Positions 20,301-26,604 of a DNA stretch of 64,000 nt are shown one piece after another. The stretch comes from an uncultured Coprococcus sp. (lineage in GTDB: Bacteria; Bacillota; Clostridia; Lachnospirales; Lachnospiraceae). Made by a program: the position numbers and the translations under genes. The notes below the pieces were generated by a model. It did no database searches and had not been told where the DNA came from. It was given only the letters and a program-made list of their open reading frames with translations. The stretch lies in NCBI GenBank assembly GCA_947626675.1, contig CANQTC010000006.1:1-64000 (forward strand). The letters run 5' to 3'. Numbering within the stretch: position 1 is the first letter of the stretch; each line of letters starts with the position of its first letter.

Positions 20301-21021
20301 TGATGCAATGGAAAGTTATTTCATATACACAACTGCATATGGCTCGGGCGCAGTTACATATTGTGGAGCCGGTCATACATCTGTAACAGGTGATCATACA
20401 AAGAATAATGATGAAAGAAAGTTATTCATCAATGTTATTGTAAATAGTGCTGAGGCAGTCGTTCCGAAGCCGCATATTACCATTTATGATCCTGATACGA
20501 ATTGGAAAAATGAGATGGAGAAAGATGAAGAAATCTCAGCAACGACAGGTAAGAAAGTTTATCTTACTCCTGTAGACAGCAAGACGGATTTACCGAACTT
20601 TGACTGGAAAGTAAAGATTCCTGACAGCGTAAAGCTTTCACAGGTTAATATTTACTATGATTTAGACTATAATGAAGATTTTGTAAATTCAAGACCTTCC
20701 TATAATTCAGCTACAGATCATATGGTTAAAACATACAAAGCATCTGAATTGAATGCAGAAGATAGTCTGAATGAGTTTAAAGATAAGGTAAGAAGTGCAA
20801 ATACAAATGATGAACTTCGCTTGAAAGATGAGTATTTTACACCATATGGTGGAAATTATACTTATATTGTTATGGAAGTTTATTATGTAGGTGGTAAACA
20901 GCCTGTATATGTAATGATTAAGATTAAGGCATCTGATCCATTGTTCAATCTTACACAAAATGGCGAAACAATAATGGTTGCTGCTGATGCAATCGCAGAG
21001 AAGAAGTTTCGTATATTATAA
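14332..21021 (+). CDS. Giant exported protein of the pilus operon (DUF5057-like), 2229 aa
   Basis: It starts at a GTG after AAAGGAGGGA (14316-14325). The N-terminus has one hydrophobic segment (about residues 8-30) that works as a signal peptide or anchor and is not a prepilin leader. Three modules begin with related strands: KFNVVQILPD at about 74, KFKVLEIQPD at about 803 and LINVLQIQT at about 1280. Each leads into ThuA/glutamine-amidotransferase-like Rossmann segments, for example YDLVYLGGDIS and YIKDYVASGGDLFFFHDT. A Ser-Glu-Glu-Pro linker lies at about 595-640. Repeats of TPAGxIxGTLT and GYIWQEAK lie at about 1660-1805. It lies 18 bases after the PilW-like gene and ends the operon. I recall DUF5057 proteins with this layout from clostridia, but the function is unknown; display at the pilus or cell surface is inferred. 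Confidence 0.7.
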   Translation: MLKNRKVVLSSIAIVITLVVCSIVVSYTLANSGSNAANGNPASNAGSGITGYSNIDLAVMNSNNASLKATGEDKFNVVQILPDGLSNVAEKDTSLKAKVTASGYNGTVTEEADFANTSYLWRYVYGKEYFRLAVFNGYKTISQNMAEGAVQLTSVTVSSLNSMNEEAQAILAKADMIYIFASNASDYTGTSDISEELYNWLDAYATADRHPLAICRLALCTDDSSSITGNNDTYRMGTLAYKVITKENIARFDNVLVTEADFFKVLYEEAQNGEDTPPMPGTTKTISDFILTATTDVSHGGNDYINLNTYYKWYDGMSFQDFVNHNISSGQADSAYVNVIGSRTDNADEDGITANRKKWYSANSKNTFDNANILVISENEESAMFNTLAAMRSNESTNLADDYVSTGNGWKAAETAPNSELTRLLYGAGNNRFVPSGANIFQLKSTDLKDALATGKPFTNMLLSDSYYMDIEAKSISGKILVVPEDWDEVNRIDLTGWKVYLIAKDSEDVYHPVGISDSENQVITLSQEDDSELTGDNVDKRLYSFNFTNLSPDYEYSVVLQAPDGVNVNDYLIGVKGETEFVIDNKITNPQEDEEPASSEEPASSEEPASSEEPASSEEEPSSEDNPSSEEPEITEPTPSEKQDGYFYNDDGVVITWDDFVEKQSSDSEHYASELIADNMLFDDLSFVTEYINTHHMAYQQQMQSFKQNPGQLDFSYFDFVFIDKGSYSTEIGSSAYHALCDAVEDGLYFIVSSAAGDGHGSGTGDDDPDPVDPGIIVTSPSAKKIADIINASVYRDGADNKFKVLEIQPDYPIDVALAEKSSGGSNYKKHSDGSSFTGNYYTVPSDVVQGKAKEELPNDKTEYYEFDLTRAKVAYALKDLGVRYGDIALTQVSTEALIGMRDDILASYDLVYLGGDISAVDKSLEEIYAYNPIENGTGALALSSGIPAFIMYTHTGVLQLVKQNSSIKNYPVMATGLVDGNDNVYMPENGNDLTNEKYEQLLAYINSGHPVIVSKELSSVYEKMKGLNVSGSVNELTEAQLLNGYWFNDNGQIEKGNMFLDPSSRMYKVVEAAYNRHANSSVNVLWGLDQSQVTRIANEDGTYGDTHFTYNGADGKVYLDNEASSLNWYNNNNVIKRYATVFSDNMNAQVSHLVTSSNKRVRLTLTNKPTKYIQGIRSTYLATTNLSYTFNVSGGQDTYNYALYVDKDKNCTFDEDNDYYMSGSVSSGVDKTVNISLDEDFFGAASWYLEITDINDNVVASSRGVSKIINTTDSKSLINVLQIQTMSKDQGADYHTMDDMLYFDIESQWAHKIMYYNGQQNNPVFNANMDLIQTSVLGRHENRFGIVEYDYDLSDDDWFSNLADAITDDYDINLDMIVATKNHENFSTSDGKTGVYECMDRWVEEADALEAGQMVEGKTKAQYVDMAADALTEYNDASAALEAPKQAIDSFLAGAISYMNDPASVANGAALYGSIGNGSNTLLGRVRNDAGAISRLSRLYQTALDSGEYYLIFLKYFTSVDVNNDNDFNNFGQFGKLFLDYRNAKNKELDARDKYQKYLRRSYGADFLKNQYSILVLGPSDDFGDFNIDLSQRSCDYIKDYVASGGDLFFFHDTMTPYYKEGAYNLTTTLLDVVGMNRFHIDMTNQANSYDYSQGEQIGVTQPTPAGLIQGTLTQEDYIYTLSPNNGNTQSTPAGYIRGTLTADGYIYAPEEYNVTHDWQGPKDGWVKDTTATVITDWGGTETKQMYKKQATAGTTGYIWQEAKTYTQMAVISGSNTENKYVSKSDSKMPAGTHGYIWQEAKAGGEPVYSGGYEYHSPDSELYYLTPYITYPGVKQTAGLYDSLMHNVASTNMAGNASQIPKNKSWTISAVSMSSMYYAMDKAMGDGKYLNYIYAWMDVNDAVRKTVRDGNHDESGLSQTAKASQINEGLVTLYPFSIGSSLNISGTHQQAYSLDLENQNTTVWYTLAGCNNESNAKTKSSMYAADPLDAMESYFIYTTAYGSGAVTYCGAGHTSVTGDHTKNNDERKLFINVIVNSAEAVVPKPHITIYDPDTNWKNEMEKDEEISATTGKKVYLTPVDSKTDLPNFDWKVKIPDSVKLSQVNIYYDLDYNEDFVNSRPSYNSATDHMVKTYKASELNAEDSLNEFKDKVRSANTNDELRLKDEYFTPYGGNYTYIVMEVYYVGGKQPVYVMIKIKASDPLFNLTQNGETIMVAADAIAEKKFRIL
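16114..16185 (+). repeat. Four 18-bp tandem units coding Glu-Glu-Pro-Ala-Ser-Ser
   Basis: Four nearly identical 18-base units, followed by two degenerate ones to about 16221, lie inside the 2229-aa protein gene. They encode an acidic Ser/Pro linker like those that span the cell wall. The unit number could change by slippage. Confidence 0.85.
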
Positions 21022-21048
21022 AAATAGAATCATAAATTCAGTTTTTGG

Positions 21049-21076
21049 GAGACAGGTAGCAATACCTGTCTCTTTT
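21049..21076 (+). terminator. Terminator of the pilus operon
   Basis: GAGACAGGTA (21049-21058), loop GCAA, TACCTGTCTC (21063-21072) and TTTT. The perfect ten-base stem with a tetraloop lies 28 bases after the stop of the giant protein gene. Confidence 0.9.
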
Positions 21077-21197
21077 GTGATATAATGTGAACACTTAGCG
21101 AATTCAAGCAAAGCGCAGAATGAGTTTAGTGAGAACTTACATCTGTGACCTTAGCGAATACGAAGTATGAGCTTAGTTTACATGATATAATGTGAAC
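21077..21197 (+). repeat. Short degenerate repeats with two TATAAT boxes before aroE
   Basis: TGATATAATGTGAAC occurs at 21078-21092 and again at 21183-21197. Between the copies, CTTAGCGAAT begins two related units (from about 21094 and 21153), each ending in GAGTTTAG or GAGCTTAG followed by TTTACA/TTACAT. This looks like a duplicated promoter segment or a small dispersed repeat. Each copy carries a perfect -10, so aroE may have two starts of transcription. No gene lies in the stretch. Confidence 0.55.
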
Positions 21198-21237
21198 GCT
21201 TTATGTTACTTTATAAATACTTGGAAAGGGAATTGAT

Positions 21238-22608
21238 ATGATGAAGATAGATGGTAAAACAAGACTGCTCGGCTTATTGGGCGCTCCGGTAGAGCATACC
21301 ATGTCACCAATGATACATAATAAGTTAAGTGAAATTTTAGGAATTAATGAGGTATATGTGCCATTTCATACGAAGAAGGAAGGACTTGAAGCCGCCGTGA
21401 AAGGGGCATATGAGCTTAATATATTGGGGCTTAATGCAACAGTACCGCATAAGAACCATATTATGGAATATCTTTGTGATATCGATGATGGGGGAAGGGC
21501 AATAGGGGCTGTGAATACTCTTGTCAGAATGGATAACGGATATAAAGGATACAATACAGATATGCTTGGTCTTCTTCGTGAAGTGAAGTCGTATGAAATC
21601 AATCTTAGCAATCAGGATATCATCATCATCGGAGCAGGCGGGGCGGCAAAGGCTGTAGCTTATATGTGTATGCGCGAAAATGCGTCGCATATTTATATAT
21701 TAAACAGAACGGTTTCAAAGGCACAGGATATTGCTGAGCATATGAATCATCATTTTGGAAAAAATGTTATAACCGCAGGTACGTTATTGTCATATAAGGA
21801 GCTTGAAAAGAAAAAATATATTGTGTTTCAGTCAACATCTATAGGACTATATCCAAATGATGATGTCATTATAGCGGATGAAGATTTTTATGAGCTGGTA
21901 GATATCGGGATAGATATTATTTATAATCCCTTTGAAACGACATTTATGAAAAAGTGCAGGAAAGCCGGAGCTAGGGCATATAACGGACTTAAAATGCTGC
22001 TTTATCAGGGAATTATAGCATATGAGTTATGGAATCAAATATCCGTAGGGGAAGAGATTGCCGGCGCAGTATATGAAAAGCTTCTGAAAAAAACACGAAA
22101 TAATATAATCCTTACAGGATTTATGGGGTGTGGTAAATCAACCGTTGGCGTATTACTTTCAGAGAAGTATGGATATCGCTTCATAGATACGGATAAGGTA
22201 ATCGAGGAGAAGGCGGGGCAGCCTGTTTCTGAGATATTTGAACAGCGTGGCGAGGAATATTTCAGATGTCTTGAGACTGCGGTTTTGACTGAATTAAATG
22301 AAACATTATCGAATACAGTGATATCAACAGGCGGTGGACTGCCGCTGCGTGATGAAAACCGGAAGATTTTAAGTTCTTTAGGATATGTTGTATATTTAGA
22401 TGTAGAAGCAGGTGAGGTTATACGCAGATTAGCCGGAGATACGACAAGACCATTGCTTCAGGGGGAAAATCCGGAAGAGAAAATACATGAACTGATGGAA
22501 TATCGCAGACCGGTATATGAACAGTGCGGCGATATCTGTATTCAGGTGACAGGCAAAACGATTGATGAAATTGCGGAGGAAATTATAAATGAATATCAAA
22601 AGGCTTGA
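21238..22608 (+). CDS. Shikimate dehydrogenase - shikimate kinase fusion
   Basis: A bifunctional shikimate-pathway enzyme of 456 aa. Residues 1 to about 278 are AroE (3-dehydroshikimate + NADPH to shikimate): the substrate-site motif SPMIHN at 23-28, catalytic Lys72 in VPHK, Asp108 in YNTD and the NADP loop GAGGAAKAV. Residues about 285-456 are AroK (shikimate + ATP to shikimate 3-phosphate). They show Walker A GCGKST at 297-302, the DTDKVIE shikimate site, RGEEYFR and STGGGLP. The two enzymes catalyse consecutive steps, so a fusion is metabolically sensible. It starts at ATG 21238 after AAAGGGAATTG and overlaps the following peptidase gene by 20 bases. Confidence 0.95.
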   Translation: MMKIDGKTRLLGLLGAPVEHTMSPMIHNKLSEILGINEVYVPFHTKKEGLEAAVKGAYELNILGLNATVPHKNHIMEYLCDIDDGGRAIGAVNTLVRMDNGYKGYNTDMLGLLREVKSYEINLSNQDIIIIGAGGAAKAVAYMCMRENASHIYILNRTVSKAQDIAEHMNHHFGKNVITAGTLLSYKELEKKKYIVFQSTSIGLYPNDDVIIADEDFYELVDIGIDIIYNPFETTFMKKCRKAGARAYNGLKMLLYQGIIAYELWNQISVGEEIAGAVYEKLLKKTRNNIILTGFMGCGKSTVGVLLSEKYGYRFIDTDKVIEEKAGQPVSEIFEQRGEEYFRCLETAVLTELNETLSNTVISTGGGLPLRDENRKILSSLGYVVYLDVEAGEVIRRLAGDTTRPLLQGENPEEKIHELMEYRRPVYEQCGDICIQVTGKTIDEIAEEIINEYQKA

Positions 22609-23647
22609 GAAAATCAGACGGGAGAAGGCGGTTGACGCACTTCTTATAACGGATGAATATAATATGCGTTATGTTGCAGGTTATCGTGGTGAAGGGATGC
22701 TGGTGTATACATCAGATAGCAGATATGTACTTACGGATTCCAGATATACAGAGCAGGCAGGCAGGGAATGTGCAGATTATCAATGCATCGATATTGGTAA
22801 AGACGGTTATGGCAAAAGCCTTTCAAAATTGCTGAAAGATTATGCAAAGACGGTTGGATTTGAAAATAAGAGTATCAGCTATCAGTTCTATCAGGTTTTT
22901 AAGAAAAATCTGCCGGATATCATCCTTGTTGAACTCGATGATGTGATAGACGAACTTCGTGTGATAAAAACGGCAGAAGAAATCGCACTTTTAAGAAAGG
23001 CAGAAAGTATAGGTGATGCTGCATTTTCACATATATTGGAATATATAAAGACAGGAATGTCAGAAAGAGAAATATCGCTTGAATTGGAATATTTCATGAA
23101 GAAGAGTGGAGCAGAGGATTTGAGCTTTGACACGATAGCAGCATCGGGAGAGAATTCTTCTATGCCGCATGCGATTCCTACGGACAGACTTATCAGAGAG
23201 GGTGATTTTCTTACGTTGGATTTTGGCTGTAAATATAATGGCTATTGTTCAGATATGACAAGAACCATAGGCGTGGGAAGTGTCAGTAAAAAGCAGGAAG
23301 CCATATATAATATTGTATTAGAAGCACAGAAAGAAGCAATGAAGGCTATCAGACCGGGCGTATGCTGTAATGAAATTGATAGAATAGCCCGGGCGGTTAT
23401 AGATGACGCCGGGTACGGTGACTGTTTCAGACATGGACTTGGTCATTCCGTAGGACTATTTATACATGAAAATCCGAGATTTTCACCGAAATGTGATACG
23501 ATTCTTGAACCGGGGATGGTTATTACTGTTGAACCGGGAATTTATATTCCGGGGGCGTTTGGTGTACGCATAGAGGATTTGATAGCAGTTACAGAAACCG
23601 GATATACCAATCTGACAGGCTCGGAGAAGAAGCTGTTGATTGTGTAA
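22589..23647 (+). CDS. Xaa-Pro aminopeptidase, M24 family
   Basis: A cytoplasmic metallopeptidase of 352 aa that removes N-terminal residues before proline. It has the creatinase N-domain (about 1-125) and the pita-bread catalytic domain. Metal ligands are visible: Asp in TLDFG, Asp in SDMTRTIG, His in HGLGHSVG, Glu in TVEPGIYI and Glu in VRIEDL. The start overlaps the aroE-aroK end, with GGAGG about 8 bases upstream inside that gene, so the two are translationally coupled. The pair M24 peptidase-efp is common in Firmicutes. Confidence 0.93.
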   Translation: MNIKRLEKIRREKAVDALLITDEYNMRYVAGYRGEGMLVYTSDSRYVLTDSRYTEQAGRECADYQCIDIGKDGYGKSLSKLLKDYAKTVGFENKSISYQFYQVFKKNLPDIILVELDDVIDELRVIKTAEEIALLRKAESIGDAAFSHILEYIKTGMSEREISLELEYFMKKSGAEDLSFDTIAASGENSSMPHAIPTDRLIREGDFLTLDFGCKYNGYCSDMTRTIGVGSVSKKQEAIYNIVLEAQKEAMKAIRPGVCCNEIDRIARAVIDDAGYGDCFRHGLGHSVGLFIHENPRFSPKCDTILEPGMVITVEPGIYIPGAFGVRIEDLIAVTETGYTNLTGSEKKLLIV

Positions 23648-23669
23648 AACCCTATTTGACAAAAAATAG

Positions 23670-23698
23670 TTGAAATATTCTTATAGATATTATAAAAT
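23670..23698 (+). promoter_or_regulatory. Putative efp promoter
   Basis: TTGAAA (23670-23675), a 17-base spacer and TAAAAT (23693-23698), 39 bases before efp. A TTGACA at 23656-23661 is an alternative -35 with only a weak matching -10. Confidence 0.4.
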
Positions 23699-23736
23699 GT
23701 GACAAGAAGTTTATATCTTAAGGAGGATTAATATTT

Positions 23737-24303
23737 ATGGCAGAGATGATCTCAGCAGGTGATTTTAGGAACGGTGTTACAATAGAGTTTGAAGGAAATA
23801 TTTTTCAGATTATAGAATTTCAGCATGTTAAGCCGGGAAAAGGTGCAGCATTTGTCAGAACAAAGCTTAAGAACATTAAGAACGGCGGTGTTGTAGAGAA
23901 GTCTTTCCGTCCGACAGAGAAATGCGAGAAAGCACACATTGAAAGAAAAGATATGCAGTATCTTTACAATGATGGTGAGTTATATTACTTCATGGACCCT
24001 GAAACATACGACCAGATTCCGATTAGTGCGGAAGCGATTGGCGATTCGCTTAAGTTTGTTAAGGAGAATGACGAGTGTAAGATATGTTCTCATAATGGTT
24101 CCGTATTTGCAGTAGAGCCACCGCTTTTCGTAGAACTTCTTATCACAGAATGTGAGCCGGGCGTTAAGGGTGATACTGCTACAGGTGCTACAAAGCCATG
24201 TACTGTAGAAACCGGTGCTGTCGTTTATGTACCGCTTTTCGTAAATGAAGGCGATACCATTAAGATTGATACAAGAACAGGTGAATATCTTTCAAGAGTA
24301 TAA
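23737..24303 (+). CDS. efp: Translation elongation factor P
   Basis: EF-P binds ribosomes stalled on polyproline and helps form the peptide bond. It has 188 aa, the standard length, in three beta-barrel domains. The domain I tip loop PGKGAAFV carries the Lys (Lys35) equivalent to the modified Lys32 of Bacillus EF-P. The C-terminus has [17 protein letters not shown], the family signature. The start at 23737 follows TAAGGAGGA. The last six codons form one arm of a long palindrome with the downstream sequence. Confidence 0.97.
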   Translation: MAEMISAGDFRNGVTIEFEGNIFQIIEFQHVKPGKGAAFVRTKLKNIKNGGVVEKSFRPTEKCEKAHIERKDMQYLYNDGELYYFMDPETYDQIPISAEAIGDSLKFVKENDECKICSHNGSVFAVEPPLFVELLITECEPGVKGDTATGATKPCTVETGAVVYVPLFVNEGDTIKIDTRTGEYLSRV

Positions 24304-24354
24304 GAAGTAAGGGGTTTTTAAACCCCTTATTTTTTATACTCTTGAAAGATATTC
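24283..24354. repeat. 72-base near-perfect palindrome over the efp stop and terminator
   Basis: The left arm 24283-24317 and right arm 24320-24354 pair over 35 positions around a two-base centre. Both the outer 21 bases (24283-24303 with 24334-24354) and the inner ten (24308-24317 with 24320-24329) are perfect. The four between (GAAG against TTTT) pair as RNA with two G-U wobbles. The outer left arm is efp coding sequence. Confidence 0.95.
24308..24335 (+). terminator. Terminator after efp
   Basis: TAAGGGGTTT-TT-AAACCCCTTA followed by six T. It is the core of the longer palindrome, and the lower stem could interfere with or strengthen termination. Confidence 0.85.
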
Positions 24355-24421
24355 TATGCATAACATATGATATATCTGAATATATATTTATATATATCTA
24401 AATTTGCAAGGAGTAATAAAG

Positions 24422-25423
24422 GTGGACAATCTGGTGTGTATGCCGAAGGGGCATATAGATGGTGACAAACATATTGATGAGGTTTTAAAAATATTATCTG
24501 TAAGGCTTAGAAGATTAGTGGGGAGACTCAGTATTAACTGGTGTGAGCTTCAGGAAATCAGGCTTCGCATCAATGAGCCGATTATTATGATATATGGGAA
24601 CAGAGAGTATTTTGTAAGCGAATTTGGTATGCTGACTTCAAATAGTGATAAGGGGCTGGTTATCACACAGGCAGATGTAAAAGAAACGTTGGAATACATA
24701 AGTAATTATTCACTATATGCATATGAAGATGAGATTAAACAGGGATTTATAACGATACAGGGAGGACATCGGGTAGGACTTGCAGGAAAAGTGGTTTTAG
24801 AAAATGGAATCATAAAATGTGTCAGACACATATCATTCATTAATATAAGAATGTCACATGAGATAAAGGGCTGTAGCAGAAGTGTTATGCCCTTTATTTC
24901 ATTACAGCGTGAAGTGGCGCATACACTTATTATCTCACCTCCCAGATGTGGAAAGACAACACTTCTAAGGGATATCATCAGAACCTTATCAGATGGAAAT
25001 GATTTTCTTCCGGGGATGACGGTAGGTGTAGTGGATGAACGTAGTGAGATTGCAGCCTGTTATCGGGGAATACCGCAAAATGATGTCGGAATACGGACAG
25101 ATATACTGGACTGCTGTCCGAAATCATATGGTATGCTGATGCTTATTCGTTCCATGTCGCCTCAGGTTATCGCTGTTGACGAGCTGGGAGGGTATCAGGA
25201 TATTGATGCAGTATATAGTGTTATTAATTGCGGATGTAAATTAATAGCGACGATACATGGTAATTCTATCGATGACATCAGAACAAGACCGGGTATACGG
25301 AAGCTTGTTGAAGAACGTATATTTGAGAGATACATAATATTAAATGGTGCAAAGAAGGTTGGACAGATATGTGAGATATTTGACCAGCGGGGTTCCTGTC
25401 TTTATGGGGGCGAAAGAATATGA
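24422..25423 (+). CDS. spoIIIAA: Stage III sporulation ATPase SpoIIIAA
   Basis: A cytoplasmic secretion-type ATPase of the mother-cell SpoIIIA complex, which with forespore SpoIIQ forms the channel feeding the engulfed forespore. The GTG at 24422 is chosen because AAGGAG lies at 24408-24413; this gives 333 aa. Motifs: EIRLRINEPI near the N-terminus, Walker A PPRCGKTTLLRD, the GVVDERSEI segment, DLGVRTD-type sequence (DVGIRTDIL) and the Walker B region VIAVDELGG. It starts the eight-gene spoIIIA operon and overlaps spoIIIAB by four bases. Confidence 0.95.
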   Translation: MDNLVCMPKGHIDGDKHIDEVLKILSVRLRRLVGRLSINWCELQEIRLRINEPIIMIYGNREYFVSEFGMLTSNSDKGLVITQADVKETLEYISNYSLYAYEDEIKQGFITIQGGHRVGLAGKVVLENGIIKCVRHISFINIRMSHEIKGCSRSVMPFISLQREVAHTLIISPPRCGKTTLLRDIIRTLSDGNDFLPGMTVGVVDERSEIAACYRGIPQNDVGIRTDILDCCPKSYGMLMLIRSMSPQVIAVDELGGYQDIDAVYSVINCGCKLIATIHGNSIDDIRTRPGIRKLVEERIFERYIILNGAKKVGQICEIFDQRGSCLYGGERI

Positions 25424-25941
25424 TATTAAAAATACTCGGAGGAGGGCTGGTTTTGTTCTCTTCATGCAGTATAGGACATGCAATCGGAAGAAATCAGGAA
25501 ATACGCACATGCGAACTTTCAGAACTGCTTATCATGATAAACCTGATTAAGAGTGAGATGAAGTATGCGGTAAATGAACTTCCTGAAATATTTGCTGATA
25601 TAGCGCCGAGACTGAAGGGTTCGGTGGCTGTCTGGTGCGGCTATATGGCAGAGCAGTTAAGCGAAAACCAGGAAGCGTCGTTTGAGAAGATATGGGATAA
25701 TGGAATAAAAATATTTGACAGGGAAAGCAGACTGTGTGAAGGACATATGCAATATATAAAGAAATTAGGAAAGCTGATAGGGCATATGGACGTAGATGCA
25801 CAGCTTGCACAATTAGAATTGCTTTTTGCCGATATAAACCACGAATATGAGATTGAAAGAGAAAAAACAAATCAGATAAAGAAGCTTGCAGGCTCTATGG
25901 GAATCTTAGGGGGTATTTTTTTAGTTATCATAATGATATAG
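25420..25941 (+). CDS. spoIIIAB: Stage III sporulation protein SpoIIIAB
   Basis: A 173-aa membrane protein related to GspF/PilC-like platform proteins. It has an N-terminal hydrophobic segment, a helical soluble region with TCELSELLIMINLIKSEMKYAVNELPEI and a C-terminal membrane helix (GSMGILGGIFLVIIMI). It is translationally coupled to spoIIIAA through an ATGA overlap. It probably contacts the AA ATPase. Length and motif order match the family. Confidence 0.93.
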   Translation: MILKILGGGLVLFSSCSIGHAIGRNQEIRTCELSELLIMINLIKSEMKYAVNELPEIFADIAPRLKGSVAVWCGYMAEQLSENQEASFEKIWDNGIKIFDRESRLCEGHMQYIKKLGKLIGHMDVDAQLAQLELLFADINHEYEIEREKTNQIKKLAGSMGILGGIFLVIIMI

Positions 25942-25961
25942 AAGCGGGGACGGTTTGATAT

Positions 25962-26171
25962 ATGACAATCCAGATTTTATTTAAGATAGGTGCAGTTGGA
26001 ATATTGGTAGCGCTGCTTAATCAGGTGCTGAAACATTCGGGTAAAGAAGAACATGCCTATCTTCTTAATCTGGCAGGACTGATTATTGTGCTGTCTTGGA
26101 TTATACCTTATATAAGAGATTTGTTTAATGAGATTATGGAGATTGTAAATATAGGAATGTTGATTATGTAG
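25962..26171 (+). CDS. spoIIIAC: Stage III sporulation protein SpoIIIAC
   Basis: A small membrane protein of 69 aa with two hydrophobic helices separated by a short HSGKEEHAYL loop, the typical form for SpoIIIAC. It lies between AB and AD; the ribosome binding site GGGGAC is modest. It is a membrane subunit of the SpoIIIA channel complex and is related to the N-terminal part of SpoIIIAD. Confidence 0.92.
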   Translation: MTIQILFKIGAVGILVALLNQVLKHSGKEEHAYLLNLAGLIIVLSWIIPYIRDLFNEIMEIVNIGMLIM

Positions 26172-26208
26172 GGTATGGCAGCGGAATATGAATTTGGAGG
26201 GAACGCAT

Positions 26209-26604
26209 ATGTCATTCATATCATTAATATTGGCTTCTATTATTGTCATCATGATGGCAATAAAACTGAATAAAATCAATGCAGAATACAGCACGCTTTT
26301 AAGTATAGGAGCGTGCTTGTTGATTATATTTTTTGTTATAGGGAAACTGAAAGGCGTATTTGGCTATATCAACAAGATTACGTCATATATCAATATTGAT
26401 ACTACTTATATTGAGATTATTCTTAAGATGATAGGAATTGCATATGTATGTGAATTTGCTTCCAATATCTGTAAGGATGCAGGATACAGCGCCATATCGG
26501 CTCAAATAGAAATGGCAGGCAAGATATCGATGATTGCACTTGGAATCCCTGTTCTGATGAGCGTCATTGACCTTGTGGTGTCGCTGCTTGGAGGTTCATC
26601 ATGA
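26209..26604 (+). CDS. spoIIIAD: Stage III sporulation protein SpoIIIAD
   Basis: A 131-aa membrane protein. The start at 26209 follows TTGGAGGGAACGC; an ATG 21 bases earlier lies before that site and is rejected. Its four or so hydrophobic segments include the conserved IGIAYVCEFASNICKDAGYSAIS region. The stop overlaps the spoIIIAE start (ATGA at 26601), showing coupled translation. Confidence 0.93.
   Translation: MSFISLILASIIVIMMAIKLNKINAEYSTLLSIGACLLIIFFVIGKLKGVFGYINKITSYINIDTTYIEIILKMIGIAYVCEFASNICKDAGYSAISAQIEMAGKISMIALGIPVLMSVIDLVVSLLGGSS

Noticed and set aside
24361-24421. Sigma-E promoter for the spoIIIA operon
   Set aside because: A CATATGAT is -10-like, but no -35 with suitable spacing was found in this very AT-rich stretch. 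A promoter surely exists but cannot be placed.
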